From Halomonas elongata DSM 2581 (GTDB lineage: Bacteria; Pseudomonadota; Gammaproteobacteria; Pseudomonadales; Halomonadaceae), in NCBI RefSeq assembly GCF_000196875.2, contig NC_014532.2, positions 2,604,001-2,668,000 of the forward strand: DNA of 64,000 bases, given 5' to 3'. Positions 17,764-26,047 of the stretch are shown here, in pieces. Both the position numbers and the translations under genes were made by a program. The notes under the pieces are model-generated. The model did not search any database. It was not told the DNA's origin and was given only the letters and a program-made list of their open reading frames with translations. The stretch's first letter is position 1; every line of letters begins with the position of its first letter.

Positions 17764-20264
17764 AGGCATCGAACTCCGCTCCCCAGGACCTGATCATCGT
17801 CGGCAACGGCATGGTCGGCCATCATCTCGTCGAACAGCTCGTCGAACGCGACGCCCATCGGCACTATCGAATCCGGGTGTTCGGCGAAGAGCGCCACCTG
17901 GCCTACGACCGGGTGCACCTTTCCGAGTACTTCAGCGGTCGTGACGCCGACGACCTGGCGCTTTCAACCGCCGACTACTACGCCGAGCACGGCATCGAGC
18001 TGCACCTGCATGAAGCGGTCACCGACATCGACCGTGACGCCCGCGAACTGGTCACGCCCCAGGGGCGGTATGCGTACGATCGCCTGGTGCTGGCCACCGG
18101 CTCCTACCCTTTCGTGCCGCCGATCCCCGGCGGCGACCGGGACGGCTGTCTGGTCTACCGCACCCTGGACGATCTCGACGCCATCCGCGAGGCCGCCCGC
18201 TCGGCTACCACCGGCGTGGTGGTCGGTGGCGGCCTGCTGGGCCTGGAAGCCGCCAACGCCCTGCGCGGGCTCGACCTGGACACCGCCGTGGTGGAATTCG
18301 CGCCGCGCCTGATGCCCATGCAGGTCGATAACGAAGGCGGCGAGCTGCTGCGCGAGAAGATCGAGGCACTGGGCGTGCAGGTACTGACCGACCGGGCGAC
18401 CCAGCACATCGAGGATGGCGACACCAGCCGCCACCGCATGGTGTTCCAGGACGACAAGCTGCTGGAGACCGACCTGATCGTCTTCTCGGCGGGCATTCGC
18501 CCGAGGGACGAACTGGCCCGCAATGCCGGCCTGGAAATGGGCGAACGCGGCGGCGTGGTCATCGACGATCGCTGCCTGACCAGCGATCCGGCGATTCTCG
18601 CCGTCGGCGAGGTCGCACTCTGGCGGGGCAGCATCTTCGGCCTGGTGGCACCGGGTTACCAGATGGCCAAGGCCGCCGCCGACACCCTGAGCGGTGGCGA
18701 GCTGACCTTCGAGGGTGCCGACATGAGCACCAAGCTGAAGCTGCTCGGCGTCGATGTCGGCGCCATCGGCGATGCCCACGGCGACCGCTCGCCCGGCGCC
18801 CGCCAGTTCCGCTACTGCGACCAGATCAAGCAGGAGTACCGCAAGCTGGTCGTCTCCAGCGACGGCAAGAAGCTGCTCGGCGCCATGCTGGTCGGCGACA
18901 ACGCCACCTACGACACCCTGATGCAGTACTACGCCAATGGCCTGGAGCTGCCGGAAGATCCCGCCTCGCTGATCCTGCCCAATGTCGAAGGCGCCCCGAC
19001 CCTGGGCCCCGACGCCCTGCCCGACACCGCCTCGATCTGCTCCTGCCATAACGTCACCAAGGGCGCGATCTGCGAGGCCATCGACGCCGGCTGCAACGAC
19101 CTCGGTGCGGTCAAGGGTGCCACCAAGGCAAGTACCGGCTGCGGCGGCTGCGCGGCGCTGCTCAAGAGCGTGGTCGACAGCGAACTGGAGGCGCGCGGCG
19201 TCGAGGTCGACCAGTCGATCTGCGAGCACTTCGCCCATACCCGCCAGGAGCTCTATTCGATCGTGCGGATCGAAGGCATCAAGACCTTCGGCGAGTTGAT
19301 CGAAAAGCACGGCCATGGCCTGGGCTGCGACATCTGCAAGCCGGCGGTGGCCTCGATCCTGGCGTCCTGCTTCAACGAACCGATCACCGATGCCGCCCAC
19401 GTGCCCCTGCAGGACACCAATGACACCTTCATGGCCAACATGCAGAAGAACGGCACCTATTCGGTGGTGCCGCGCGTGCCCGGCGGCGAGATCACGCCCG
19501 ACAAGCTGATCGTGCTCGGCCAGGTCGGCGAGAAGTACGGCCTGTACACCAAGGTCACCGGCGGCCAGCGCATCGACCTGTTCGGCGCGCGCCTGGAGGA
19601 TCTGCCCAGTATCTGGGGCGAGCTTCTCGAGGCAGGCTTCGAGACCGGTCACGCCTACGCCAAGTCGTTGCGCACGGTGAAGTCCTGCGTGGGCAGCACC
19701 TGGTGCCGCTACGGCGTGCAGGACAGCGTGGGCATGGCGATCCGCCTCGAGAATCGCTACAAGGGGCTGCGTTCGCCGCACAAGCTCAAGTTGGCCGTCT
19801 CCGGCTGCACCCGGGAGTGCGCCGAGGCGCAGAGCAAGGATGTCGGCGTGATCGCCACCGAGCACGGCTGGAACCTCTACGTGTGCGGCAACGGCGGCAT
19901 GCGTCCGCGCCATGCCGAGCTGTTCGCCACCGACCTCGACGACGACACCCTGATCCGTTACATCGACCGCTTCCTGATGTTCTACGTGCGTACCGCCGAC
20001 CGGCTGCAGCGCACCTCGGTGTGGCGCGAAAACCTCGAAGGCGGGCTCGACTATCTCAAGGAGATCGTGATCGACGACAGCTTGGGGCTCGGCGATGAAC
20101 TCGAGCGCCAGATGCAGACGGTGATCGACAACTACGAGTGCGAGTGGGCCGGCGCCCTTTCCGACCCCGAGAAACTCAAGCGCTTCCGCAGCTTCGTCAA
20201 CGACGAGCGGCCGGACCCGGACATCATCGTGACCGAGGAGCGTGGCCAACTCAGACCCGCCTGA
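17760..20264 (+). CDS. nirB: Assimilatory nitrite reductase [NAD(P)H] large subunit
   Basis: 834-residue enzyme reducing nitrite to ammonium. Domains in order: FAD/NAD(P)H-binding (LIIVGNGMVGHHLVE near 12; GVVVGGGLLGLEAANAL near 155), a BFD-like 2Fe-2S domain (ICSCHNVTKGAICEA…STGCGGCAALL near 422-460) and a second cysteine pair GLGCDICKP. The sulfite/nitrite reductase ferredoxin-like domain follows, then the 4Fe-4S/siroheme site with CVGSTWCRYG and SGCTRECAEAQSKD…CGNGG. Start ATG 17760 overlaps the upstream stop. The open frame before it is only the shadow of the previous gene. Confidence 0.97.
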   Translation: MKASNSAPQDLIIVGNGMVGHHLVEQLVERDAHRHYRIRVFGEERHLAYDRVHLSEYFSGRDADDLALSTADYYAEHGIELHLHEAVTDIDRDARELVTPQGRYAYDRLVLATGSYPFVPPIPGGDRDGCLVYRTLDDLDAIREAARSATTGVVVGGGLLGLEAANALRGLDLDTAVVEFAPRLMPMQVDNEGGELLREKIEALGVQVLTDRATQHIEDGDTSRHRMVFQDDKLLETDLIVFSAGIRPRDELARNAGLEMGERGGVVIDDRCLTSDPAILAVGEVALWRGSIFGLVAPGYQMAKAAADTLSGGELTFEGADMSTKLKLLGVDVGAIGDAHGDRSPGARQFRYCDQIKQEYRKLVVSSDGKKLLGAMLVGDNATYDTLMQYYANGLELPEDPASLILPNVEGAPTLGPDALPDTASICSCHNVTKGAICEAIDAGCNDLGAVKGATKASTGCGGCAALLKSVVDSELEARGVEVDQSICEHFAHTRQELYSIVRIEGIKTFGELIEKHGHGLGCDICKPAVASILASCFNEPITDAAHVPLQDTNDTFMANMQKNGTYSVVPRVPGGEITPDKLIVLGQVGEKYGLYTKVTGGQRIDLFGARLEDLPSIWGELLEAGFETGHAYAKSLRTVKSCVGSTWCRYGVQDSVGMAIRLENRYKGLRSPHKLKLAVSGCTRECAEAQSKDVGVIATEHGWNLYVCGNGGMRPRHAELFATDLDDDTLIRYIDRFLMFYVRTADRLQRTSVWRENLEGGLDYLKEIVIDDSLGLGDELERQMQTVIDNYECEWAGALSDPEKLKRFRSFVNDERPDPDIIVTEERGQLRPA

Positions 20265-20312
20265 ACGACGCTTTCGCTACGGTTGGTCCTCATGCCAACG
20301 AGGGGCGCCGGG

Positions 20313-20397
20313 GACAGGTCGAAGAGGAGGTCCTACGCCATGAATGGCGTAGGTAGCGCCCAGGGATGGGTTCACAGCGCCTCCTCGAAGACCTGTC
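20313..20397. repeat. REP-like structured palindromic element between nirB and nirD
   Basis: An 85-nt imperfect inverted element. The outer arms GACAGGTC (20313-20320) and GACCTGTC (20390-20397) pair perfectly, then a 3x3 mismatch, then GAGGAGG pairs with CCTCCTC. Inside is a second hairpin CCTACGCCAT (20332-20341) with ATGGCGTAGG (20344-20353). It occupies the 248-bp nirB-nirD gap and has no coding support. Only one copy is in this window. From memory similar sequences recur in Halomonas intergenic regions, which needs a genome search. Confidence 0.6.
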
Positions 20398-20512
20398 GAC
20401 GGATCAGCCCCGAGAGAGCAAGTCGCCGCCGGCTCCCTCAGGCCCGCAAGTCCTGGCCACCGGCCTGTCTCCTGAACAACCGGGATTTCCAGAACAACCA
20501 AGGAGCTCTCCC

Positions 20513-20887
20513 ATGACCACCGCCACCGCAGAAGACCTGACCACCTCCAACGACTGGCAGTCCCTGTGCACCAGGGACGACCTGGTCGCCCACTCCGGCA
20601 TCGCCGCCCGTATCGAGACCCGTGACGGCCCCGCCCAGGTGGCGATCTTCTACCTGCCCGGCCATTCCCCGGAACTCTACGCCATCGACCATCACGACCC
20701 CTTCTCCGGCGCCAACGTCATCGCCCGGGGCATCGTCGGCGACGTGGTGGGCGAGCCTGTCGTGGCCTCGCCGCTCTACAAGCAGCACTTCAGGTTGCGC
20801 GACGGGCAGTGCATCGAAGACGAGCAAGTGAAACTGCGCACCTGGCGCGTCGCCCTGCGCGACGGACACGTTCTCGTGCAAGGCTGA
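20513..20887 (+). CDS. nirD: Nitrite reductase [NAD(P)H] small subunit
   Basis: 124-residue Rieske-like-fold small subunit of nitrite reductase (DWQSLCTRDDLVAHSGIAARI…VAIFYLPG…YAIDHHDPFSGANVIARGIVGD…VASPLYKQHFRLRDGQCIEDE). It lacks the Cys/His cluster ligands of true Rieske proteins, as NirD normally does. ATG 20513 has AAGGAG about 8 bases before it. The frame is open 49 codons upstream through the palindromic element, but this is not likely coding. It is last in the operon and followed by a terminator. Confidence 0.93.
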   Translation: MTTATAEDLTTSNDWQSLCTRDDLVAHSGIAARIETRDGPAQVAIFYLPGHSPELYAIDHHDPFSGANVIARGIVGDVVGEPVVASPLYKQHFRLRDGQCIEDEQVKLRTWRVALRDGHVLVQG

Positions 20888-20892
20888 CACCG

Positions 20893-20923
20893 CGGCCTCG
20901 CCAACCGGCGGGGCCGTTTCGTT
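20893..20923 (+). terminator. Terminator after nirD
   Basis: CGGCCTCGCC (20893-20902), loop AACC, GGCGGGGCCG (20907-20916), with one G-U pair, followed by TTTCGTT. It starts 5 bp after the nirD stop. Confidence 0.8.
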
Positions 20924-21177
20924 GGCGCTTGCGTGGAGGCCCTCTACTTGCAGACTTGACGATATGGTCCATGCTAAGAAAGTGCTGACGGCAATGCCGA
21001 CTTTGCACCCTTTGGTAGCATCCAATGTCCAACGCAATAGAAAGGAGGCCAACACACCGTACGATCAGGGAGACACGTCACGCCCTGTCACAGATCTGAC
21101 ATTTTGCGCTGACAGTGTCGACATCGAGGCGTCATGTTGGTGACGCCGATCCGGTGACAATCAGGAGAGCTGCGCCG

Positions 21178-22590
21178 ATGGTACGCATCGACAAGAAAGC
21201 CACCCGGCTTTACGTGCTGGACACCAATGTCCTGATCCACGACCCCGCCGCCCTCTACCAGTTCGATGAGCACGAAGTGGTGATCCCGATGACCGTGCTC
21301 GAGGAGTTGGACAAGCACAAGAACGGAATCCGCGAGATCGCTCGCACCGCCCGGCAAGTCAGCCGCACCCTGTCGGACCTCACCGCCAACGTCGATATCG
21401 ACCAGATTCGCGACGGCATCCCCATCCCTCGTCTCATCGGCCCCGAAGGCCGTCTCCGCCTGCTCTGCTACAACGACCTCAAGCCCATCGACCCGCTCGA
21501 GGACAGTCCCGACAACCGACTGCTCACCGAAACCTGCCGGCTGCGCGACGAGCGTCCCGACGCCTCGGTCGTGCTGGTCACCAAGGACATCAACCTGAGG
21601 GTCAAGGCGGCAGCGCTCGGCGTGCCGGTGGAGGACTACCTCACCGATCGTGCCTTCGACGACAGCGACGCCATGATCAGCGGCGCGCATATCTATCCCG
21701 AGGCCGGTCACGACGGCAGCGGCCTGTGGGAAACCCTGCGTGCCGACGTCAAGGTCGACCGTGAAGAAGACCGCGTGGTCTATCGCCTCAACGGCGAGAT
21801 CCCGGAGGACTGGCACCTGGGCATGCTGGTCTCGGACAACGACAACGGCGCCAGCTTCGAGGCCGTGGTGCGTGAAGTGAGCCCCCGGAGCGCCCAGCTC
21901 GAGCTGCTCACGGACTATCGCCACGGCGCCAGCGTGTGGGGCGTCCACGCCCACGACAGCCGCCAGAACTTCACGCTCAACCTGCTGATGGACGACGACA
22001 TCGACCTGGTCACCATCGCCGGCAGCGCCGGTACCGGCAAGACCTTCATGACGCTCGCCGCCGCCTTCCAGCAGACGCTGGACACCAAGCGCTTCGAGCG
22101 AGTGGTGTTCACCCGGGCGCCGATCTCGATGAGCGAGGACATCGGCTACCTGCCCGGCACCGAGGAAGAGAAGATGTCGCCCTGGATGGGTGCCTTTCAC
22201 GACAACATGGACAACCTGCTGCGCGACGAGCACGACGGCAGCACCACCTGGAACCAGGAGGCCACTCGCCAGTTGCTCGGCTCGAGAGTGCAGATTCGCG
22301 CCCCCGGCTTCATGCGCGGCCGTACCCTCAACGACACCTTCCTGATCATCGACGAGGCACAGAACTTCACGCCCAAGCAGCTCAAGTCACTGATCACCCG
22401 CGCCGGGCGCAACACCAAGATCGTCTGCCTGGGCAACGTGGGGCAGATCGATACGCCTTATCTCACCGCCAACACCTGCGGCATGGCCGCCGTGGTGCAG
22501 CATTTCCGCGACTGGGCCCACGCCGGCCACGTCACCCTGATGAGCGTCGAGCGTTCGCGCCTGGCACTCGCCGGCGAGGAACTGCTCTAG
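21178..22590 (+). CDS. PIN domain / PhoH-family ATPase
   Basis: 470 residues. The N-terminal PIN nuclease-like domain carries acidic residues (LYVLDTNVLIHDP; VLEELDKHK; LLTETCRLRDE; VLVTKDINLRVKA). The C-terminal PhoH ATPase domain has Walker A GSAGTGKT near residue 281, FTRAPISMSEDIGYLPG and Walker B FLIIDEAQNFTPKQLK. Proteins of this PIN-PhoH layout (YlaK type) are linked to RNA processing, and the exact substrate is unknown. ATG 21178 follows AGGAG at about 11 bases. The 290-bp region before it holds the nirD terminator and no other supported gene. Confidence 0.92.
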   Translation: MVRIDKKATRLYVLDTNVLIHDPAALYQFDEHEVVIPMTVLEELDKHKNGIREIARTARQVSRTLSDLTANVDIDQIRDGIPIPRLIGPEGRLRLLCYNDLKPIDPLEDSPDNRLLTETCRLRDERPDASVVLVTKDINLRVKAAALGVPVEDYLTDRAFDDSDAMISGAHIYPEAGHDGSGLWETLRADVKVDREEDRVVYRLNGEIPEDWHLGMLVSDNDNGASFEAVVREVSPRSAQLELLTDYRHGASVWGVHAHDSRQNFTLNLLMDDDIDLVTIAGSAGTGKTFMTLAAAFQQTLDTKRFERVVFTRAPISMSEDIGYLPGTEEEKMSPWMGAFHDNMDNLLRDEHDGSTTWNQEATRQLLGSRVQIRAPGFMRGRTLNDTFLIIDEAQNFTPKQLKSLITRAGRNTKIVCLGNVGQIDTPYLTANTCGMAAVVQHFRDWAHAGHVTLMSVERSRLALAGEELL

Positions 22591-22621
22591 CCGCGATACG
22601 GCCATGAGGCCTGCAACGCAA

Positions 22622-22647
22622 GGGGCCGGCGTCCAGACGCCGGCCCC
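22622..22647. terminator. Bidirectional terminator
   Basis: Perfect 12-bp stem GGGGCCGGCGTC / GACGCCGGCCCC with a two-base loop. It lies between the convergent phoH-like gene and zinc-ribbon gene, and TCGTT follows on the + strand. Confidence 0.8.
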
Positions 22648-22697
22648 TCGTTCATCTGACGGGCAACACGATCCCCCGGTGGAGAGGATACTGCGAC

Positions 22698-22916
22698 TCA
22701 ACCGCCGCGATTCACCGCCTTCTCGATCAACGCCTCGCTGTCGCTGCCCGGCCCTTGTTTCAACACCGTGCAGGCCTCGTGGTAGAGACACACGAAACGC
22801 TGACAGGAAGCACAGTGCACCTTGTCGTCGGGATTCTTGACGCTGGGAATCCGCATCAGATGGCTGCCGCAATTCGGACAGGCCACGGGTAAACGTAAAT
22901 CCTCCGATAACGCCAT
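22698..22916 (-). CDS. Small zinc-ribbon protein
   Basis: 72-residue protein with two CxxC pairs (CPNCGSHL and CASCQRFVC) typical of a zinc ribbon, plus additional Cys/His residues in CLYHEAC. ATG 22916 is chosen because GGAGGAG lies 7 bases upstream. An in-frame ATG five codons earlier overlaps that ribosome site. Function unknown. It lies between PhoH-like and esterase genes. Confidence 0.75.
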   Translation of the reverse strand: MALSEDLRLPVACPNCGSHLMRIPSVKNPDDKVHCASCQRFVCLYHEACTVLKQGPGSDSEALIEKAVNRGG

Positions 22917-23023
22917 GTGCGTCTCCTCCATGCCGGTTCACGCTGGTGCCAGTCAAGCAGCCCCATGTCGCCAGGGTCTTCGATAGACCTTACCGGGCCG
23001 GGTTGCGTTCGCCAAGTCACCCA

Positions 23024-23689
23024 TCAAGCGAGCCGGGCGGACAGCCAGCGACCGATATCAGCGACCTGTTGCGGGCAGACGGCATGGGCCATGGGGTATT
23101 GCCGATACTCGACCGGATATCCCATGTCGCGCAGGCGGTCGTGGGCAGCACGACCCAGCGACTCGGGCACCACGGGATCGAGATTGCCGTGATGCACCTC
23201 GATGGGCAGGTCGCGATTGGCCTCGGCGTACTCGAGGCTGTCGGCGGTGGCCAGGTAGGTCGACATGGCCAGTAATCCGCCCAGGCGCTTCGGGAAGCTC
23301 AGGGCCGCGTGATAGGCCACCGCACCTCCCTGGGAAAAGCCGGCAACGATGATGCGCTCGGGAGCGATGCCATGCTCGATCTGCTCATCGATCAGACCCT
23401 GAAGACGTTCCGCGGACGCCTTGAGCTGGGTCTCGTCGACCTGACGATCCAGGCTCATCTCGGTGATGTCGTACCAGGCGGGCATCACCATGCCACCATT
23501 GATGGTGACCGGCAGCCGAGGCGCATGGGGCAGGATGAAGCGCACACTGGCGTCGGCGGGCAATTCAAGGGCCGGCACCAGGGGTTCGAAGTCATGGCCG
23601 TCGGCACCCAGGCCATGCAGGATGAAAACGCAGGCATCGGCAACCTTGCCGTTGGCCGGCTCGATGATCAACTCGTCGGGTGCGCTCAT
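23024..23689 (-). CDS. Carboxylesterase / lysophospholipase-type alpha/beta hydrolase
   Basis: 221-residue alpha/beta hydrolase of the phospholipase/carboxylesterase family. The oxyanion region is FILHGLGADGHDFEPL, the nucleophile elbow GFSQGGAVAYHAAL, the acid GNLDPVVP and the His MAHAVCP. The lid region RLPVTINGGMVMPAWYDI matches the family. ATG 23689 is preferred to a GTG ten codons upstream. Likely cytoplasmic (no signal peptide). The natural substrate is unknown. Confidence 0.9.
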   Translation of the reverse strand: MSAPDELIIEPANGKVADACVFILHGLGADGHDFEPLVPALELPADASVRFILPHAPRLPVTINGGMVMPAWYDITEMSLDRQVDETQLKASAERLQGLIDEQIEHGIAPERIIVAGFSQGGAVAYHAALSFPKRLGGLLAMSTYLATADSLEYAEANRDLPIEVHHGNLDPVVPESLGRAAHDRLRDMGYPVEYRQYPMAHAVCPQQVADIGRWLSARLA

Positions 23690-23791
23690 GGCGACATCAT
23701 CTCCACAGACAAAAGCCACACCCTAGCGTAACGGCGCTACCGAATAAATCGCGGCAGGCTCCGGGCGCGGCATTCCTTCCCACAAACGAAA

Positions 23792-23817
23792 GCGGGGCCC
23801 GCTTTCGCGGGCCCCGC
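23792..23817 (-). terminator. Terminator of the cold-shock gene
   Basis: Perfect 10-bp stem GCGGGGCCCG (23792-23801) with CGGGCCCCGC (23808-23817) and a six-base loop. On the - strand it is followed by a T-rich run (TTTCGTTTG). It is 50 bp beyond the csp stop. Confidence 0.85.
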
Positions 23818-23866
23818 CAACCAACCACCCCGAAGGTGGTCTATCCTGCATCAGGACAATCGACGA

Positions 23867-24073
23867 TCAGTCGACAACCTTGATGTTGGACGCCTGCAGG
23901 CCTTTCTTGCCCTGGGTGACGTCGAAGGAGACCTTCTGGCCGTCCTGCAGGGACTTGAAGCCTTCAGCCTGAATCTCGGAGAAGTGAGCGAACAGGTCGT
24001 CACCGTTGTCGTCCGGAGAGATGAAGCCAAAGCCTTTAGTGTCGTTGAACCACTTGACAGTACCGGTAGCCAT
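23867..24073 (-). CDS. Cold-shock family protein (CspA type)
   Basis: 68-residue nucleic-acid-binding OB-fold protein with both RNP motifs: KGFGFISP and DLFAHFSEI. The start [14 protein letters not shown] is typical. The protein acts as an RNA chaperone. Upstream there is ~170 nt of AT-richer non-coding sequence containing a possible -35 TTGACC (24241-24246, - strand). This is consistent with the long regulatory 5' leader of cspA-type genes. The -10 could not be fixed. Confidence 0.95.
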   Translation of the reverse strand: MATGTVKWFNDTKGFGFISPDDNGDDLFAHFSEIQAEGFKSLQDGQKVSFDVTQGKKGLQASNIKVVD

Positions 24074-24271
24074 TTTTCGAATTCCTCAAATAGCATTGAT
24101 TTGCCGGGAAATACCCGAGTTGCAGTGGGTAAAACAAGAAACGTTTCACCGGGAAATCGATGCCTGAGCGTTTCGATGACCACTTGCGATGTTCGACTTG
24201 CCAACCTACTGCTACCTAGCATGCGCCTGTGCGGGGCGCAGGTCAAACACTATTTGCCATGTATGACGAGA

Positions 24272-25927
24272 TCATGACGTCTCGTCGAGAATCCAGCCCG
24301 CCGCCTTCTCGGCGATCATCAGGGTCGGCGCGTTGGTATTGCCGCTGGTGATGGTCGGCATCACGCTGGCGTCCACCACCCTGAGCCCCGAGACGCCACG
24401 CACCCTGAGGTGCGAGTCGACCACCGCCGACGGATCATCGACACGCCCCATGGCAGCGGTTCCCACCGGGTGAAAGATGGTCGTGCCGATATCGCCGGCC
24501 AGGCGCGCCAGTTCCTCGTCGCTTTGATAGCGCTCGCCCGGCTTGATCTCCTCCGGCCGATACTTGGCGAAGGCCGACTGGGCGACGATACGCCGGGTGA
24601 CGCGCAGCGAATCCGCCGCGACCCGTCGATCCTGCTCGCTGGCCAGGTAATTCGGCGAAATGAGCGGCGCCAGGGAAGGATCCCGGCCGGCGATGCGCAC
24701 CTGGCCCCGGCTGGTCGGATTGAGATTGCACACGCTGGCGGTGATCGCCGGGAAGTCGTGCAGCGGTTGCCCGAACGCCTCCAGGCTCAGCGGTTGCACG
24801 TGATATTCGAGGTTGGCGTACGGCTGATCGGGATCACTGCGCGTGAAGGCACCGAGCTGGGAGGGCGCCATGCTCATCGGCCCGGAACGCCGCAGCAGGT
24901 ATTCCAGACCGATGCGCGCCTTGCCGAGCCAGGAACCGGCGCGGGTGTTCAGGGTATCGGCGCCGTCGACGCGATATATCGAACGAAGCTGCAGATGATC
25001 CTGCAGGTTCTCGCCCACGCCCGGCAGGTCGGCAATCAGCGGAATGTCGTGCCTGGCGAGCAGTTCGGCCGGGCCGATGCCCGACAATTGCAGCAACTGC
25101 GGCGAGCCGATGGCGCCGGCGCACAGCACCACTTCCCGCGCCGCTTCCGCATCGACGATCTCGCCGCCCCGCCGCACACGCACACCGGCGCAACGCGGCC
25201 GCTCGGACTCTTCCTCGTCGAATCCCAGGCGCTGCACCTGGCTCGAATGCCACAAAGTCAGGTTGTCGCGCCCCTCGATACCGCGCAGGAAGGCCTTGGC
25301 GGTATTCCATCGCCAACCGCCACGCTGGTTGACCTCGAAGTAATCCACGCCCTCGTTGTCGCCGCGATTGAAGTCGTCGATGCGGGGAATCCCGGCCTGC
25401 TCGGCGGCCAGGGCAAAGTCGTCGAGCACCGCCCAGTGCAGCCGCTGACGCTCCACCCGCCATTCGCCGCCGTGGCCGTGAAAGTCACGGTGTGCGGCAT
25501 CGGCGCCGGCCTCGTCATCGAGCCGATGATGATCCTCGTGGCGCATGAAATCGGGCAGGCAGTTCGCCCAGCGCCAGGCATCGTCGCCGGTCACCTCCGC
25601 CCAGTGATCGTAATCCCGGGCCTGGCCGCGCATGTAGATCATGCCGTTGATGCTGGAGCAGCCTCCCAGCGTCTTGCCGCGCGGATAGACCAGTCGCCGC
25701 CCGTTGAGCCCGGGCGACGGCTCGGTGCGAAAACGCCAGTCGGTACGCGGGTTGTCGATGCAGTAGAGATAACCGACGGGAATGTGAATCCAGGGGTAGG
25801 TGTCGCGTCCGCCCGCCTCGATCAACAGCACGCGCCGTTCGCCGTCCTCGGTCAGGCGCTTGGCGAGCAGGCAACCGGCGGTGCCGGCGCCGACGATGAT
25901 GGTGTCGAAACGATGGCGCTGCGTCAT
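24272..25927 (-). CDS. GMC-family FAD oxidoreductase (choline/alcohol dehydrogenase-like)
   Basis: 551-residue flavoprotein. The N-terminal FAD dinucleotide motif is DTIIVGAGTAGCLLAKRL, the GMC signature 1 is PRGKTLGGCSSINGMIYMRG, and the C-terminal catalytic region is IFHPVGTAAMG…LRVVDASVMPTITSGNTNAPTLMIAEKAA. The length equals choline dehydrogenase BetA. However, no betB, betI or choline transporter is nearby, so a general alcohol dehydrogenase (AlkJ-like) role is equally possible. ATG 25927 follows GGGAGAG. Confidence 0.9.
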   Translation of the reverse strand: MTQRHRFDTIIVGAGTAGCLLAKRLTEDGERRVLLIEAGGRDTYPWIHIPVGYLYCIDNPRTDWRFRTEPSPGLNGRRLVYPRGKTLGGCSSINGMIYMRGQARDYDHWAEVTGDDAWRWANCLPDFMRHEDHHRLDDEAGADAAHRDFHGHGGEWRVERQRLHWAVLDDFALAAEQAGIPRIDDFNRGDNEGVDYFEVNQRGGWRWNTAKAFLRGIEGRDNLTLWHSSQVQRLGFDEEESERPRCAGVRVRRGGEIVDAEAAREVVLCAGAIGSPQLLQLSGIGPAELLARHDIPLIADLPGVGENLQDHLQLRSIYRVDGADTLNTRAGSWLGKARIGLEYLLRRSGPMSMAPSQLGAFTRSDPDQPYANLEYHVQPLSLEAFGQPLHDFPAITASVCNLNPTSRGQVRIAGRDPSLAPLISPNYLASEQDRRVAADSLRVTRRIVAQSAFAKYRPEEIKPGERYQSDEELARLAGDIGTTIFHPVGTAAMGRVDDPSAVVDSHLRVRGVSGLRVVDASVMPTITSGNTNAPTLMIAEKAAGWILDETS

Positions 25928-25986
25928 GACTCTGCTCTCCCGACCGGACGATGACTGCCTGACACGCTAGCGCTCGACGGTACTGA

Positions 25987-26015
25987 TTGACAGTCGACCT
26001 TCCGCGACATGCAAT
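25987..26015 (+). promoter_or_regulatory. Sigma-70 type promoter for the FMN glutamate-synthase-like gene
   Basis: TTGACA (25987-25992), 17-bp spacer, TGCAAT (26010-26015), ending 32 bp before the ATG at 26048. The -35 is perfect and the -10 matches three of six. Confidence 0.5.
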
Positions 26016-26047
26016 AGCCGGACCCTCATCGCAAGGAGAGCGTATCC

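Noticed and set aside
17964..20249. 761-codon open frame antisense to nirB
   Set aside because: High-GC third-position bias opens antisense frames. The sequence has no recognisable domain, and nirB on the other strand is certain.
20922..21143. Small frame between nirD and the PhoH-like gene
   Set aside because: No ribosome site at its start, no family resemblance, and composition unlike neighbouring genes.
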